NCBI RefSeq assembly: GCF_014639275.1
Contig: NZ_BMFW01000029.1
Coordinates: 1 to 44,819 of the forward strand
DNA length: 44,819 nt
From: Arthrobacter liuii
GTDB lineage: Bacteria; Actinomycetota; Actinomycetes; Actinomycetales; Micrococcaceae
Reading direction: 5' to 3'
The position numbers were made by a program, and so were the translations under genes. The notes under the pieces were generated by a model. That model saw only the letters and a program-made list of their open reading frames with translations, had not been told where the DNA came from and made no database searches. Of this stretch, positions 15,262-22,429 are shown one piece after another (position 1 is the first letter of the stretch; every line of letters begins with the position of its first letter).

Positions 15262-16392
15262 CTACTTGCGCAGCTCGCCCACCACGAAGTCGATGCTGGA
15301 CAGCAGGGCCGAGACGTCGCTGGGCTCGATGGCCACGAAAGTGGCGATGCGCAGCTGGTTGCGGCCCAGCTTCCGGTAAGGCTCGGTGTCCACGATGCCG
15401 TTGGCCCTCAGGATCTTGGCCACTGCTGCGGCATCAACCGACTCATCGAAGTCGATGGTGGCGATGACGTTGGAGCGTTCCTCCGGCTTGGCCACAAACG
15501 GGGTGGCGAACGCGGATGCTTCGGCCCAGCTGTAGATGCGGCCGGCGGAGTCTGCAGTGCGCGCGGTGGCAAAGTCCAGGCCGCCGTTGGAGTTCAGCCA
15601 CTGGACCTGGGCGTCCAGGGTCACCAGCGTGGACAGCGAAGGCGTGTTGTACGTCTGGTTCAGGCGGGAGTTGTCGATGGCGGTCTGGAGGTCCAGGAAG
15701 TCCGGGATCCACCGGCCGCCGGCCTTGATGCGGTCAGCGCGCTCCAGCGCGGCGGGGGAGAAGAGGCCAAGCCAGAGGCCGCCGTCGGAGGCAAAGTTCT
15801 TCTGGGGGGCGAAGTAGTAGACGTCGCTCTGGGTAACGTCCACGTCCAGGCCGCCTGCAGCCGAGGTTGCGTCCACCAGGACCAGCGATCCCTCGTCGGC
15901 TCCGGATACCCGCTCGACCGGGGCGGCCACGCCGGTGGAGGTTTCGTTCTGCGGCCAGGCGTAGACGTCCACGCCGGCCTCGGCCCGGGCTGCAGGACGG
16001 GTGCCTGGCTCGGACTTGATGATTGAGGAAGCTTCCAGGAAGGGCGCCTTGTTGGTGGCTGCGGCGAACTTCGACCCGAACTCGCCGAACGACAGGTGCT
16101 GGGCTTTCTTCTCCACGAGGCCGAAGCTCGCGATATCCCAGAATGCCGTGGAGCCGCCGACTCCCAGGACGACCTCGTAGCCCTCCGGGGCACGGAAGAA
16201 CTGGCTCAGCCCTTCACGGACGGACCCGACCAGGTTCTTGACCGGGGCCTGCCGGTGGGAGGTCCCGAGGATGGTCCTGGATGCTGCTGCCAGCGCATCG
16301 ATCTGTTCCGGGCGGACCTTTGACGGGCCGGCGCCGAACCGCCCGTCCTGGGGCAGGAGGTCGGCGGGGATCGTGATGCTGGTGTCGCTCAC
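15262..16392 (-). CDS. serC: phosphoserine aminotransferase
   Basis: A 376-residue PLP enzyme converting 3-phosphohydroxypyruvate plus glutamate to phosphoserine plus 2-oxoglutarate (serine biosynthesis). Seen: FGAGPSKVRPEQ near the start, LGTSHRQAPVKNLVGSVREGL, LVDATSAAGGLDVD, and the Schiff-base Lys198 in YYFAPQKNFASDGG, followed by NTPSLSTLVTL. This is the actinobacterial SerC type. I chose GTG 16392 (GGAG upstream); the open frame runs further to 16530 without SerC-like sequence. It is divergent from the IdeR/DtxR gene and shares its intergenic region of about 295 bases. Confidence 0.96.
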   Translation of the reverse strand: MSDTSITIPADLLPQDGRFGAGPSKVRPEQIDALAAASRTILGTSHRQAPVKNLVGSVREGLSQFFRAPEGYEVVLGVGGSTAFWDIASFGLVEKKAQHLSFGEFGSKFAAATNKAPFLEASSIIKSEPGTRPAARAEAGVDVYAWPQNETSTGVAAPVERVSGADEGSLVLVDATSAAGGLDVDVTQSDVYYFAPQKNFASDGGLWLGLFSPAALERADRIKAGGRWIPDFLDLQTAIDNSRLNQTYNTPSLSTLVTLDAQVQWLNSNGGLDFATARTADSAGRIYSWAEASAFATPFVAKPEERSNVIATIDFDESVDAAAVAKILRANGIVDTEPYRKLGRNQLRIATFVAIEPSDVSALLSSIDFVVGELRK

Positions 16393-16594
16393 AGGTGCTC
16401 CAATTCGGCAGGGACGAACAACTTTGGTCCGGACGGGCGGATAGTGGTGGCCGGCAGCGCGCGGTGGCGGCGCTGCAGGCCTTCCCCATTCTGCCTGAAC
16501 AGCGGTGGGGGCGGCAGCCGGCGGGGCCAAAGTCCAGACAATGAGACGGGGCCGCCCAGGCGCGGCTGTTCAAGGCGCAGCTATTCGGACAAAG

Positions 16595-16613
16595 TCAAAA
16601 TAGGCTAAGCTTG
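16595..16613. promoter_or_regulatory. candidate iron box upstream of the DtxR/IdeR gene
   Basis: TCAAAATAGGCTAAGCTTG contains the core TAGGCTAA of the DtxR/IdeR consensus and matches it at about 12 of 19 positions; the flanks are imperfect. It lies 75 bases before the regulator's ATG. TAGGCT could alternatively be only a -10 element. No other gene-sized element is seen in 16393-16687. Confidence 0.4.
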
Positions 16614-16687
16614 CCCCCGGATTACCTCGCGGAAAGAGGCGATACGGTGGGACAACGCAAGGTACTGCGCTCGAGGAGCTGAGCTGG

Positions 16688-17389
16688 ATGACGGATCTGA
16701 TCGACACTACGGAGATGTACCTCAGGACCATCCTGGAGCTTGAGGAAGAAAACATCGTCGCCCTCCGGGCCCGTATCGCCGAGCGCCTGCGCCACTCCGG
16801 CCCCACCGTCTCCCAGACCATCGGCCGGATGGAACGCGACGGGCTCGTGGTCGTCTCTGGCGACCGTCACCTTGAACTCACGGACACGGGCCGCAAGCGG
16901 GCGACCGAAGTCATGCGCAAGCACCGGCTCGCCGAACGCCTGCTGGCCGACGTCATCGGCCTGGACTGGGCCTACGTCCACGACGAAGCATGCCGCTGGG
17001 AACACGTGATGAGCGAGCGCGTCGAACGCCGGATCTACGAGATGCTGGGACACCCTACCGAGTCGCCCTACGGCAACCCCATCCCGGGCCTCGCCGCCCT
17101 GGGCGGGCAGCCCGCCGCAGGCTTCGCCGATGGTGCCATCAGCCTGGTGGAAGCGATGAAGAGCTACGGGCCCGCCTCCGCGGTGACTGTCAGCCGGTTG
17201 GCTGAACCAATCCAGGTGGAACCGGAACTGCTGGCGCAACTGGACGAAGGCGGGATCCGCCCCGGCGCTGTTGTTGCACTGGAACGCGTGGGTGATTACA
17301 TCTCCGTCCGGGTGTCCGGAATCGAAGGCGCACTGGAGTTGCCCCCTGAGGTGGCTGCGCACGTTTTTGTTGCGGTCCGCCAGCCCTGA
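16688..17389 (+). CDS. iron-dependent repressor, DtxR/IdeR family
   Basis: A 233-residue metalloregulator. Residues 1-70 form the winged helix (ALRARIAERLRHSGPTVSQTIGRMERDGLV) and 71-140 the dimerisation/metal domain. All ligands of the two DtxR sites occur at canonical positions: Met10, Cys102, Glu105, His106 and His79, Glu83, His98. The C-terminal SH3/FeoA-like domain (about 155-230) contains VVALERVGDYISVRVSG. With Fe(II) bound it should repress iron-uptake genes and activate storage genes. GAGGAG at 16673-16678 precedes the ATG. A possible iron box lies upstream. The gene is monocistronic, since a new promoter follows. Confidence 0.95.
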   Translation: MTDLIDTTEMYLRTILELEEENIVALRARIAERLRHSGPTVSQTIGRMERDGLVVVSGDRHLELTDTGRKRATEVMRKHRLAERLLADVIGLDWAYVHDEACRWEHVMSERVERRIYEMLGHPTESPYGNPIPGLAALGGQPAAGFADGAISLVEAMKSYGPASAVTVSRLAEPIQVEPELLAQLDEGGIRPGAVVALERVGDYISVRVSGIEGALELPPEVAAHVFVAVRQP

Positions 17390-17438
17390 GCCGGGTGCCC
17401 ATACCCCAGTGCGGCGCTTCCACGCAAACATAACGGAA

Positions 17439-17468
17439 TTGTTACCTAGGGTCTTAAGGCCCTATAGT
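17439..17468 (+). promoter_or_regulatory. promoter of the riboswitch/M23 peptidase transcript
   Basis: A -35-like TTGTTA at 17439-17444, an 18-base spacer and a near-consensus -10 TATAGT at 17463-17468. Transcription would start near 17475, giving a leader of about 275 bases that contains the whole riboswitch. Confidence 0.65.
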
Positions 17469-17504
17469 GGACCCGAGCGTTGATACTGAAGCGTTACCCG
17501 ATCC

Positions 17505-17738
17505 GGAGCCGAGCTCTGCCAGCGGATCAGGTGCACGAGTCGTAACTGGCAGAGGCGGGGGAACCACAACCGGCAGCGGGGGACTGCCTTGGGGTGAAGT
17601 CCGTCAGCAGCAAGCCTCGCCAGCGAAGGATTCTTCCGGGAACATCCCTGTGCAGAAGCTTGCCCTTGGCGGACCGGGTCTTTGATCTCTCTGACCCGAA
17701 TCCGACAGCTAACTCCGCAGGCTTTTCCAGAGAGGAAC
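17505..17738 (+). ncRNA. c-di-AMP riboswitch (ydaO/yuaA type), copy 1
   Basis: The leader contains the conserved blocks of the ydaO/yuaA motif in order: the paired CTCTGCCAG (17514-17522) / CTGGCAGAG (17546-17554), GGGGGAACC (17557-17565), TTGGGGTGAAGT (17589-17600), and the block from 17696 to 17722 with GAATCCGACAGCTAAC and CCGCAGGC. In actinobacteria this class commonly precedes cell-wall hydrolase genes; the ligand c-di-AMP normally lowers expression. No clear terminator is seen after it, so control could be at the ribosome-binding site (AGAGAGGAACC, 17729-17739), which lies right at its 3' edge. Confidence 0.9.
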
Positions 17739-17749
17739 CCTTCTTGACC

Positions 17750-18571
17750 ATGCAGACCCCCCGGGGCCGCCGCCGCGCTGCCGGCCCCCCTTCGGTACCC
17801 CGGGTTGTCGAAGTTGCCGCAGCGGAGCGCCCCCGCGACCCGCATCGCGACGCGCGCCGCCGCCGGGGCCCGTTCCGGCAGGTGACGGAATTTGCCGCCG
17901 CCAGCGGCATCGGCCAGAAGGCTGGTATTGCCCTGGCCGCCACCGGCCTGGTCCTGACAGTCGCAGTGCCGGCCACCAGTCCTGTCATGGCCACGGACGC
18001 CTCCGGCACTGCCCCGGTGGCAGCCTCCGCCGTCAGTGCACCGCCCCAGATCTCCGCCGATGTCGGTGCGCAGATCGACTTCAGCCGCTCAGCCGTGGTC
18101 ACCCAGGCCGACCCGGACGGGAAGCTAAAGCAACTCCTGAGCGCCCAGTCGGCCGGCTCCGTGACCCGTGCCGCTTCGGCCGGCACCCTGGCCGCACCGC
18201 TCACGTCCCTCGTAACTGCCTCGCCTTTTGGTTACCGCGTCAGCCCGATTACCGGCGGTTCCGGTGACTTCCACCGGGGACAGGACTTCGTGGCCCAGTG
18301 CGGGACCTCGGTCCTGGCTGCCGCGACGGGCACAGTGACCTTCGCCGGCTGGCACCAGTTCGGCGGCGGAAACCGCGTTGTCATCGACCACGGCAACGGC
18401 CTTGAGACCACCTACAACCACCTCTCGTCGTTCAACGTCAAGGTGGGCCAGACTGTCTCCCGCGGAGAGGTTGTGGCACTGAGCGGTACTACGGGGGCCT
18501 CCACCGGCTGCCACCTGCACTTCGAGGTGCAGGTCAACGGTGAAGTGGTCGATCCGATGGGCTGGCTGTAA
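17750..18571 (+). CDS. secreted M23-family (LytM-like) peptidoglycan endopeptidase
   Basis: About 273 residues. A long basic N-region (RGRRRAAG ... RDARRRRG) precedes a hydrophobic signal (AGIALAATGLVLTVAVPATSPVMA, about 62-85), so the protein is exported. After an Ala/Ser/Thr-rich linker comes the M23 domain: SPFGYRVSP, metal ligands in HRGQD (HxxxD), NRVVIDHGNGLETTYNHLSS and HLHFEV (HxH). It is a zinc metallopeptidase cutting peptide cross-links. ATG 17750 is used; a TTG at 17744 has better spacing from GAGAGGAACC. It lies behind c-di-AMP riboswitch copy 1, which ties its production to turgor/wall homeostasis. Confidence 0.93.
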   Translation: MQTPRGRRRAAGPPSVPRVVEVAAAERPRDPHRDARRRRGPFRQVTEFAAASGIGQKAGIALAATGLVLTVAVPATSPVMATDASGTAPVAASAVSAPPQISADVGAQIDFSRSAVVTQADPDGKLKQLLSAQSAGSVTRAASAGTLAAPLTSLVTASPFGYRVSPITGGSGDFHRGQDFVAQCGTSVLAAATGTVTFAGWHQFGGGNRVVIDHGNGLETTYNHLSSFNVKVGQTVSRGEVVALSGTTGASTGCHLHFEVQVNGEVVDPMGWL

Positions 18572-18626
18572 CCGAATGATTGCTCACTCTCAGATCGCCG
18601 TGACTCGCCGTGACCTGAATGTGACA

Positions 18627-18656
18627 TTGAAACAAAACTGCTGTACCGTCTAACTC
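18627..18656 (+). promoter_or_regulatory. promoter before riboswitch copy 2
   Basis: TTGAAA at 18627-18632, an 18-base gap and TAACTC at 18651-18656. A small hairpin CAACTT-ttccg-AAGTTG follows at about 18661. This indicates that the second hydrolase has its own transcript. Confidence 0.4.
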
Positions 18657-18694
18657 GCGCCAACTTTTCCGAAGTTGACGCTCTTGAGTGGATT

Positions 18695-18876
18695 GCCTAA
18701 CTCTGCCACCGCTCAAGGTCCGTTCGCATTTCATCGTCTGGCAGGGGCGGGGGAACCAATTTTGGCCTTCACCTTAGAAGGCCTTGGGGTTAAGTCACGA
18801 GCTTCCCAGGAAGCAGTGTGGCCGGGTGACTCCCATCCGAATCCGACAGCTCACCTCGCAGGCATTGGGAGAGGCT
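18695..18876 (+). ncRNA. c-di-AMP riboswitch (ydaO/yuaA type), copy 2
   Basis: Same ordered blocks as copy 1: CTCTGCCA (18701-18708) paired with TGGCAG (18739-18744), GGGGGAACC (18749-18757), TTGGGGTTAAGT (18784-18795), then 18837-18863 with GAATCCGACAGCTCAC and CGCAGGC. The ribosome-binding site GGAGAGG (18868-18874) sits immediately after the last block, nine bases before the GTG. Ligand binding could therefore mask translation initiation directly. Confidence 0.9.
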
Positions 18877-18882
18877 ACCTTC

Positions 18883-19626
18883 GTGTCTTCACGCCATCAT
18901 TCTGCGCGCCACCGTGCGCAAACGGTTCGCACCAACCCCCTGGACGCCGTGTCCAAGGCCGTAAGTGCAAATGCCGGGACCGTAGGCCGCCAGGCTGCCG
19001 TTGTGGCAGCGGCTTCGGGCCTCATCCTGAGCATGGGACTCCCGGCCACCGCAGCTGACACCACTGCCGGTGTCTCTGCCTCCACCGAGTCCGGTTCGGC
19101 CCAGACGGCCCTCGCCGTCACTGCCGCACCCACGGCCACCGTTTCCTTCGAACGTCCCGCCGTCAAGACCACCGCTGCTCCAAAGGTGGAAGCGGTACGC
19201 ACCCAGTCCACCGCGTCGGCGGACCGCGCCGCCACCGCGGGCCAGGACGCGACTCCGGCTACCAAGGCAACCGAGACCGTAGCCTCTGCTGCGACCTCAG
19301 GCATCGCCGCCATCGCCTACACCGGCATCGGCCACTCCTACGTGTGGGGCGGCACCAGCCCCATCACCGGCTGGGATTGCTCCGGGTTCGTCCAGTGGGC
19401 CTACGCCCAGGCCGGGATCAGCATCCCCCGCACCAACGCGTGGAACATCATGACCCCCACCTCCACCCCCCAGCCGGGTGACCTGGTTGTCCAGAACGGT
19501 GGCGCGCACGTGGGCATCTACGTGGGCAACGGCATGATGGTCAGCGCACTCAACCCCTCCCAGGGCACGCTGCTCCACTCGCCTGCCGCCACCGGTACCT
19601 CGTCGTACTACCACCTCAACAAATAG
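18883..19626 (+). CDS. secreted NlpC/P60-family cell-wall hydrolase
   Basis: A 247-residue exported protein. N-terminus: ARHRAQTVRTNPLDAVSKAVSANAG-TVGRQAAVVAAASGLILSMGLPATAAD, a long signal sequence shared almost word for word with the gene at 19789. A Thr/Ala/Lys-rich linker follows (about 55-135). Catalytic domain: YVWGGTSPITGWDCSGFVQWAYAQAGI (nucleophile Cys in DCSGF), PQPGDLVVQNGGAHVGIYVGNGMMV (catalytic His in AHVGIY). It probably cleaves gamma-D-Glu-diamino-acid bonds in peptidoglycan. GTG 18883 follows GGAGAGG at the riboswitch edge. It is controlled by riboswitch copy 2. Confidence 0.93.
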   Translation: MSSRHHSARHRAQTVRTNPLDAVSKAVSANAGTVGRQAAVVAAASGLILSMGLPATAADTTAGVSASTESGSAQTALAVTAAPTATVSFERPAVKTTAAPKVEAVRTQSTASADRAATAGQDATPATKATETVASAATSGIAAIAYTGIGHSYVWGGTSPITGWDCSGFVQWAYAQAGISIPRTNAWNIMTPTSTPQPGDLVVQNGGAHVGIYVGNGMMVSALNPSQGTLLHSPAATGTSSYYHLNK

Positions 19627-19698
19627 TTCTTGGGCTCCATGCTCCAAGGGCTATTTCTTTGCCCAAAGCTTTTCCGCTAGAAACCACACCCCCGTTCA

Positions 19699-19735
19699 GG
19701 ACGCGCCGACATACCCCCAAGATGCCGGCGCGTCC
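19699..19735. terminator. long-stem hairpin between the two NlpC/P60-like genes
   Basis: GGACGCGCCG (19699-19708) and CGGCGCGTCC (19726-19735) pair perfectly around a 17-base loop containing ATACCCCCAAG. A weaker GGGC/GCCC hairpin followed by TTTT lies just upstream (about 19648-19676). There is no T tract after the main stem, so it may be a terminator, a processing or stability element, or a regulatory leader structure for the next gene. Confidence 0.45.
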
Positions 19736-19788
19736 TACAGCCTCGGGCTGGCCACAGCCGTCCTGAGGAAAAACGAAAGAGAGAACTG

Positions 19789-20562
19789 ATGACGACTCGT
19801 GCTACCGCACGGCACCGCGCCGAGGTCACCAAAACCAACTCAATCGCTGTTATTGCCAAGGCTGTCAGCGACAACGCCGGCGGCGTGGGCCGCCAGGCTG
19901 CGGTTATCGCGGCTGCTTCCGGCCTGGTCCTGACCAGCGGCATCGCGGCAAACGCAGCCGACGCCAACGTCAAGCGTGACTCCGCTCCCGCATCCGCGCT
20001 GGAAGTTGAAACCGCTGTCGACGCCCCGATTTCCGCGGCTTCCACCATTGCGATCACTTACGAAAAGCCCGCTGTGACCACCACGCCGGCCCCCGTCGTC
20101 GAGCCCGAGCCCGCTGTCCAGGTCCAGGAAGCTGCCCCCGCTCCTGCTCCCCAGCCCGTTGCCGCTCCCAAGGTCACGGCCAAGCTTGCCACCGCCGCTG
20201 CCCCGGCCGCTCCAGCAGCCCAGGCTTCGGCCAGCGGCAAGGGCGCTGCAATCCTCTCCGCCGCCTACGCCCAGCTTGGTGTTCACCAGGATTGCACCAT
20301 GCTGGTGACCAACGCCTTGGCCGCCGTCGGCATCCACTTCCATGACTGGCCCGCCGGCTACCTGTCGCTGGGCGACAGGGTGCCTGCCTCGCAGGCCCAG
20401 CCCGGTGACCTGATCTACTACGCCGATGGCGGCGGAGGGATGGCCCACATCGCTGTCTACGCTGGAAACGGCATGGCTGTGCACGGTGGCTTCAACGGCA
20501 ATGACACCGTGGTGTTCAGCGCGAACGTCGGCTCCGGGCCGGTTTTCATCCACGTCAGGTAG
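19789..20562 (+). CDS. secreted NlpC/P60-like protein, paralogue
   Basis: 257 residues. The first 55 (ARHRAEVTKTNSIAVIAKAVSDNAG-GVGRQAAVIAAASGLVLTSGIAANAAD) are a clear duplicate of the signal region of the previous gene. A Pro/Ala/Val-rich linker (about 85-145, EPEPAVQVQEAAPAPAPQPVA) may span the wall. The C-terminal domain keeps a Cys (GVHQDCTMLVTNALAAVGI) and a His (GMAHIAVYAGNGMAVHGG) at NlpC/P60 positions, but the usual DCSGF/L motif has become DCTML, so activity is likely though less certain. GAAAGAGAGAA precedes the ATG. Unlike its two neighbours it has no c-di-AMP riboswitch; a hairpin (19699-19735) lies in its leader. It ends at a good terminator. Confidence 0.88.
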   Translation: MTTRATARHRAEVTKTNSIAVIAKAVSDNAGGVGRQAAVIAAASGLVLTSGIAANAADANVKRDSAPASALEVETAVDAPISAASTIAITYEKPAVTTTPAPVVEPEPAVQVQEAAPAPAPQPVAAPKVTAKLATAAAPAAPAAQASASGKGAAILSAAYAQLGVHQDCTMLVTNALAAVGIHFHDWPAGYLSLGDRVPASQAQPGDLIYYADGGGGMAHIAVYAGNGMAVHGGFNGNDTVVFSANVGSGPVFIHVR

Positions 20563-20601
20563 GCATTCTCCCTGCCCAGGCAGCCGCGACTAATCCCGCA
20601 G

Positions 20602-20630
20602 AGGACCCCCGCCAGACTGGCCGGGGTCCT
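20602..20630 (+). terminator. intrinsic terminator after the NlpC/P60 paralogue
   Basis: AGGACCCC (20602-20609) pairs with GGGGTCCT (20623-20630), with GCCAG/CTGGC extending the stem inside, and is followed by TTCGGATTTA. It closes the cell-wall hydrolase cluster. Confidence 0.8.
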
Positions 20631-20821
20631 TTCGGATTTAAAACAGGCTGCCCCGGTGCCGTTGCCTTTCCCTTTCTTTGGGCCCTGAATGGGCTCCGGG
20701 CGGCGATTACCTGATTTTGCACTTCTCTGTTTACTCTTGTGATGTCGATCCATAGCCCGGACATGCCGAGGGCAGCCGGCCCTCGTGCCCCTGACGGGTG
20801 CGGCCGTGAAGAGGTACGTGC

Positions 20822-21322
20822 ATGCGCACTCTCGTTCTGAATGCTGGATATGAACCGCTGGCGGTTATCACCTTCCGCCGGGCGCTGGTGCTTGTGCTCA
20901 CGGGTAAGGCGAGCGTGGTGGCCGAGGGGGATGACCCTGTGGTGGGCCCTACCGATGTCCTGGGACGCCCGTCCGTGATTCTCCTCAACCGCTACATCCG
21001 GCCCCGTTACAACCACTCCACGGCCGTAAGCCGCAGGGGGGTCCTCCGACGCGACGGGCATAAATGTGCCTATTGCGGCAAAGCGGCCCACACAATCGAC
21101 CACGTACACCCGAAGTCACGGGGCGGGGCCGACTCATGGGAGAACCTGGTGGCCGCCTGCCTGCGGTGCAACAACGTCAAGGGCGACCACACTCCCGCCG
21201 AGATGGGATGGACGCTGCGGTTCGTGCCCGAGCCGCCGCACGGAACCATCTGGCAGATCAAGGAACTGGAAAAGCCGACACCGGCCTGGGATCCGTTCCT
21301 GCTTCCGGAACGCGCTGCCTGA
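20822..21322 (+). CDS. HNH endonuclease-domain protein
   Basis: A 166-residue stand-alone HNH protein, widely conserved in actinobacteria. Residues 1-65 (MRTLVLNAGYEPLAVITFRRALVLVLTGKA) are the typical lead-in. The HNH fold is at about 80-120: CAYC (first Cys pair), TIDHVHPKSRGG (catalytic His), W-NLVAACLRCNN-KGD (second Cys pair and Asn). It should bind a structural zinc and nick DNA or RNA, but its physiological role is unknown. GAAGAGG precedes the ATG. No toxin partner or phage genes adjoin it, which argues against a homing or restriction element. Confidence 0.92.
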   Translation: MRTLVLNAGYEPLAVITFRRALVLVLTGKASVVAEGDDPVVGPTDVLGRPSVILLNRYIRPRYNHSTAVSRRGVLRRDGHKCAYCGKAAHTIDHVHPKSRGGADSWENLVAACLRCNNVKGDHTPAEMGWTLRFVPEPPHGTIWQIKELEKPTPAWDPFLLPERAA

Positions 21323-21404
21323 CAAGCCGCGCGGCCTTCCAGCGGTGCACCCTCCCAACGGTGCAAACCCGGGCGGCCGTGCAGCCAGCGGTCGTGCTGA
21401 TCGC

Positions 21405-21419
21405 TAGGCTGGGGGAGTG
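21405..21419 (+). promoter_or_regulatory. leaderless promoter of mobA
   Basis: The -10-like TAGGCT (21405-21410) ends six bases before the GTG start at 21417. That spacing puts the transcription start at the first codon, so the mRNA has no leader and needs no ribosome-binding site. Confidence 0.6.
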
Positions 21420-22136
21420 CAAGCGAACAGGTTGGCCTTCGATGCCCTGATCCTGGCCGGGGGACGCTCATCCCGGCTGGACGGGGTGCCCAAACAGTCC
21501 CTGGTCTTCCGCGGCCGAACCCTGGTGGATCGCTCTATCGCTGCGGCAGCCGGTGCCCGGCATACCGTTGTTGTCGGCGATGCCGGTGTCCTGCCGGGCG
21601 AAGCCCAAGCCTCCAGCCCGCCGTCCCCGCCCGCCCGGCCGCCCAACCTGCTCATCTGCCGGGAGGAGCCACCGTTCGCGGGTCCCGCAGCTGCAATTGC
21701 CGCGGGCCTGGACACCTTGGCCAGGAACGGCGGAAGTGCGCCCTACACCTTGGTGCTGGCGTGCGACATGCCCCTGTCTTCAAAGGCGGTGGCAGCACTC
21801 CACGATGCCCTGGCCCAGTCCGCTGCCGGGACCGGCGCCGGAAGTGGTGTCATGGCCCGTGCCGAAGACGGCAGGGCCCAGCCGCTTGCCGGTTTTTACA
21901 GCACACCTGAGTTAACCAAAGCCTGCAGGGAACTGGCCGCCCGCAACGCGCTGGTCAACGGCTCTGTCCGCGCCCTCCTTGCTAATCTGGACGTGCAGCT
22001 TGTCACAGTCCCCGCCGGGTCCACCTCCGATGTGGATACTTGGGACGACGCTGCCGCGCTGGGCATTGCCGCCCCGAACCAGCGTGCAAGCCAGGACCGG
22101 CGCATGGGCGGAGCTAACGTGGGAGGCAATTCGTGA
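21417..22136 (+). CDS. mobA: molybdenum cofactor guanylyltransferase (MobA-like)
   Basis: A 239-residue nucleotidyltransferase that joins GMP (or CMP in some relatives) to molybdopterin. Seen: the nucleotide-binding signature LILAGGRSSRLDGVPKQSLVFRG (about 10-32) and the metal-binding Asp in LVLACDMPL. FAGPAAAIAAGLD and AQPLAGFYST are also typical of the family. The insertion GEAQASSPPSPPARPP lengthens one loop. The GTG start lies six bases after a TAGGCT -10 element. Its stop overlaps the GTG of the DUF6457 gene, and moeA follows, so this is a cofactor operon. Confidence 0.9.
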   Translation: MQANRLAFDALILAGGRSSRLDGVPKQSLVFRGRTLVDRSIAAAAGARHTVVVGDAGVLPGEAQASSPPSPPARPPNLLICREEPPFAGPAAAIAAGLDTLARNGGSAPYTLVLACDMPLSSKAVAALHDALAQSAAGTGAGSGVMARAEDGRAQPLAGFYSTPELTKACRELAARNALVNGSVRALLANLDVQLVTVPAGSTSDVDTWDDAAALGIAAPNQRASQDRRMGGANVGGNS

Positions 22137-22429
22137 AAAGCCAGGACGAAACGCTGGAAGAGTGGTGCAGGGCACTCCTTCAGGCGTACAAGCTTGAAGA
22201 TGTCCAGATAGACGTCAATGCTGTGCTGGCGCTTGCAGGCGTTGCTGCCCATGCCGTTGTGCGGCCGGCCGCGCCGCTCACCACCTTCATCGCAGGCTTC
22301 GCCGCGGGCCTTGCTGCGGCCCCCGGCAGGGAAGTGGACGCCGCATCCATGGATGCGGCCCTGGCCGTTGCCCGTTCGCTGGCCGCAGACTACGAGACTG
22401 AAGCCGCCGCCGGGACTCCCGGCGAATGA
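22133..22429 (+). CDS. small conserved protein in the Moco operon (DUF6457-type)
   Basis: 98 residues, all helical: DETLEEWCRALLQAYKLEDVQIDVNAVLALAGVAAHAVVRPAAPLTTFIAGFAAGLAAA. The family occurs between mobA and moeA in actinobacteria and resembles DUF6457. Its start (GTGA) overlaps the mobA stop and its stop overlaps the moeA start (ATGA), so the three are translated together. No catalytic motif is visible; a role as an accessory to cofactor assembly is inference from position. Confidence 0.8.
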   Translation: MKSQDETLEEWCRALLQAYKLEDVQIDVNAVLALAGVAAHAVVRPAAPLTTFIAGFAAGLAAAPGREVDAASMDAALAVARSLAADYETEAAAGTPGE

